From Hyphomicrobiales bacterium (lineage in GTDB: Bacteria > Pseudomonadota > Alphaproteobacteria > Rhizobiales > JAJFHB01): a stretch of 6,769 bases of DNA. The notes beneath the pieces are model-generated. The model was not told the origin of the DNA, did not search any database, and was given only the letters and a program-made list of their open reading frames with translations. The stretch is taken from the NCBI GenBank assembly GCA_021775795.1, contig JAJFHB010000153.1:1-6769 (forward strand). The letters run 5' to 3'. This document shows, piece after piece, positions 5,829 through 6,769 of this stretch (position 1 is its first letter; the number at the start of each line of letters is the position of its first letter). The position numbers and the translations under genes were made by a program.

Positions 5829-6680
5829 ATGGATCTGGAAGATCTGAAGATATTCAAGGCGGTGGTGGAAGAGGGCGGCATTACCCGCGCGGCGGAGAAG
5901 CTGTTGCGTGTGCAATCGAGTGTGACAACGAGAATTCGTCAACTGGAAGAGGATCTCGGCACTGCATTGTTCATCCGTAAGGGCAAACGTCTGCATCTGG
6001 CACCGGAGGGGCAAATCCTTCTGGAGTACGCGGAGCGGTTGCTGGGTCTTGCGGAAGAAGCACGGACGGCTGTGCAGGACAACCGGCCACGCGGCCTGTT
6101 CCGCCTGGGCGCGATGGAAAGCACGGCTGCGGTTCGTCTGCCGGTGCCGCTAACGGAATACTATCGCCGCTTTCCAGATGTAGATCTTCAGCTTCGAACC
6201 GGAAACCCAACACAGCTTGCGACTGCGATCCTTGCCGGAGAGATAGATGCAGCCTTCGTGGCGGAGCCTGTGGCGACGGGCTCATTCGAATCGATGGTTG
6301 CATTTTCCGAAGAGCTTGTGATTGTCGCGAAAAAGGATCACCCATCAATATCAATGCATGATCCTCTGCCGCCGACGGTCGTTGCCTTTGAGCATGGTTG
6401 CCCGCACCGCAAACGCCTTGAAGATCTCTATGAACGGCGAGGGGAGTTGCCGCGCCGTACGATCCAGCTGTCTTCCTATCATGCCATGCTTGGCTGTGTT
6501 GTTGTTGGGATGGGCATTGCACTGCTACCGAGAAGCGTCCTTGAAACCCTGCCGGAGCGACAGCTGTTGAGTGAGCATGAACCGCCGGAGGGTCTCAATC
6601 ATGCGGATACGTTGTTGATCTGGCGCAAGGGTGCTGGCTCTCCGAAGATCGAAGCATTGAAGGCAGTCCTGCAGGCCTGA
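5829..6680 (+). CDS. LysR family transcriptional regulator
   Basis: A complete 283-residue LysR-type regulator. The N-terminal winged helix-turn-helix covers about residues 1-60: DLKIFKAVVEEGGITRAAEKL, then the recognition helix around VQSSVTTRIRQLEEDLG, then LFIRKGKRLHLAPEG. A linker helix follows (about 61-85). The effector-binding domain starts near GLFRLGAMEST (about 89) and runs to the end, with typical elements such as GEIDAAFVAEPV, a TGNPTQLATAI segment lining the ligand cleft, and VVVGMGIALLPRSV near residue 230. The effector cannot be predicted. GGAAGAG stands four bases before the ATG. The gene is divergent from the globin operon across 128 bp, the usual layout for a LysR regulator and its target. 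No terminator is visible in the 15 bases separating it from the next, convergent reading frame. Confidence 0.95.
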   Translation: MDLEDLKIFKAVVEEGGITRAAEKLLRVQSSVTTRIRQLEEDLGTALFIRKGKRLHLAPEGQILLEYAERLLGLAEEARTAVQDNRPRGLFRLGAMESTAAVRLPVPLTEYYRRFPDVDLQLRTGNPTQLATAILAGEIDAAFVAEPVATGSFESMVAFSEELVIVAKKDHPSISMHDPLPPTVVAFEHGCPHRKRLEDLYERRGELPRRTIQLSSYHAMLGCVVVGMGIALLPRSVLETLPERQLLSEHEPPEGLNHADTLLIWRKGAGSPKIEALKAVLQA

Positions 6681-6695
6681 TCAACGTGAAGCGAT

Positions 6696-6769
6696 CTATG
6701 CTCCGACACGTTTCAGATAGGCTTGGTAGGCAGCACAGGCGCGCGCTGGCCAGAACGTCTTGTGGTCAT
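6696..6769 (-). CDS. C-terminal fragment of an unidentified gene (start beyond window)
   Basis: One minus-strand frame entering from the right edge encodes 23 residues, DHKTFWPARACAAYQAYLKR followed by VGA, and stops at TAG (6696-6698). The pattern of charged and aromatic residues looks like the last amphipathic helix of a soluble protein. It would converge on lysR with a 15-base gap. Too little is visible to name a family. The other two minus-strand frames meet stops within this stretch, including one that could start from the ATG at 6767-6769. The call rests on composition only. Confidence 0.5.
   Translation of the reverse strand, partial: DHKTFWPARACAAYQAYLKRVGA

Noticed and set aside
5971..6522. 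Minus-strand open frame of 183 codons opposite lysR
   Set aside because: It is antisense to a complete LysR gene, rich in Pro, Arg and Gln, without recognisable motifs.
6714..6769. Minus-strand frame starting with ATG at 6767-6769
   Set aside because: It stops after 18 codons and overlaps the more protein-like frame that ends at 6696; it has no visible start signal inside the window.

Overview
The window looks like ordinary chromosomal DNA from a bacterium, most likely an alphaproteobacterium. That assignment is an inference from four things: GC content by eye in the upper 50s percent, the style of the squalene-hopene cyclase, the single-domain globin, and the HipO-like amidohydrolase. No sequence search was possible. 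I see no rRNA, tRNA, CRISPR array, insertion sequence, integrase or phage gene.

Left part (1-1942): two genes lie on the minus strand. An M20 family amidohydrolase (611-1780) is followed by a YfcG/YghU-type glutathione S-transferase, whose C-terminal end runs off the left edge (1-529). A strong hairpin at 554-586 sits between them and may partly uncouple their expression. The amidohydrolase is transcribed divergently from a squalene-hopene cyclase gene, across a gap of about 160 bp that is partly AT-rich.

Centre (1943-4045): a complete 700-residue squalene-hopene cyclase (shc). It has the catalytic DIDD motif, several QW repeats and a family-typical C-terminus. It makes hopene, the precursor of membrane hopanoids. 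None of the usual hopanoid (hpn) genes is visible here, so shc appears to stand alone in this window.

Right part (4046-5700): a probable minus-strand operon, in transcription order a single-domain globin, a ketopantoate reductase-like (PanE/ApbA family) dehydrogenase, and a possible 66-residue protein of unknown function. Its end converges on shc. Gaps within it are 46 and 28 bp, and each gene has a recognisable ribosome binding site.

Right edge (5701-6769): a LysR-type regulator is divergent from the globin gene. This is the classic arrangement in which such a regulator controls its neighbour and itself. A candidate operator palindrome lies over the likely lysR promoter. Beyond lysR, the last 74 bases hold what looks like the C-terminal end of a further minus-strand gene.

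The most interesting unit is the LysR / globin / ketopantoate-reductase-like / small-protein cluster, whose shared function is not obvious. I did not find clear evidence of a previously undescribed system.
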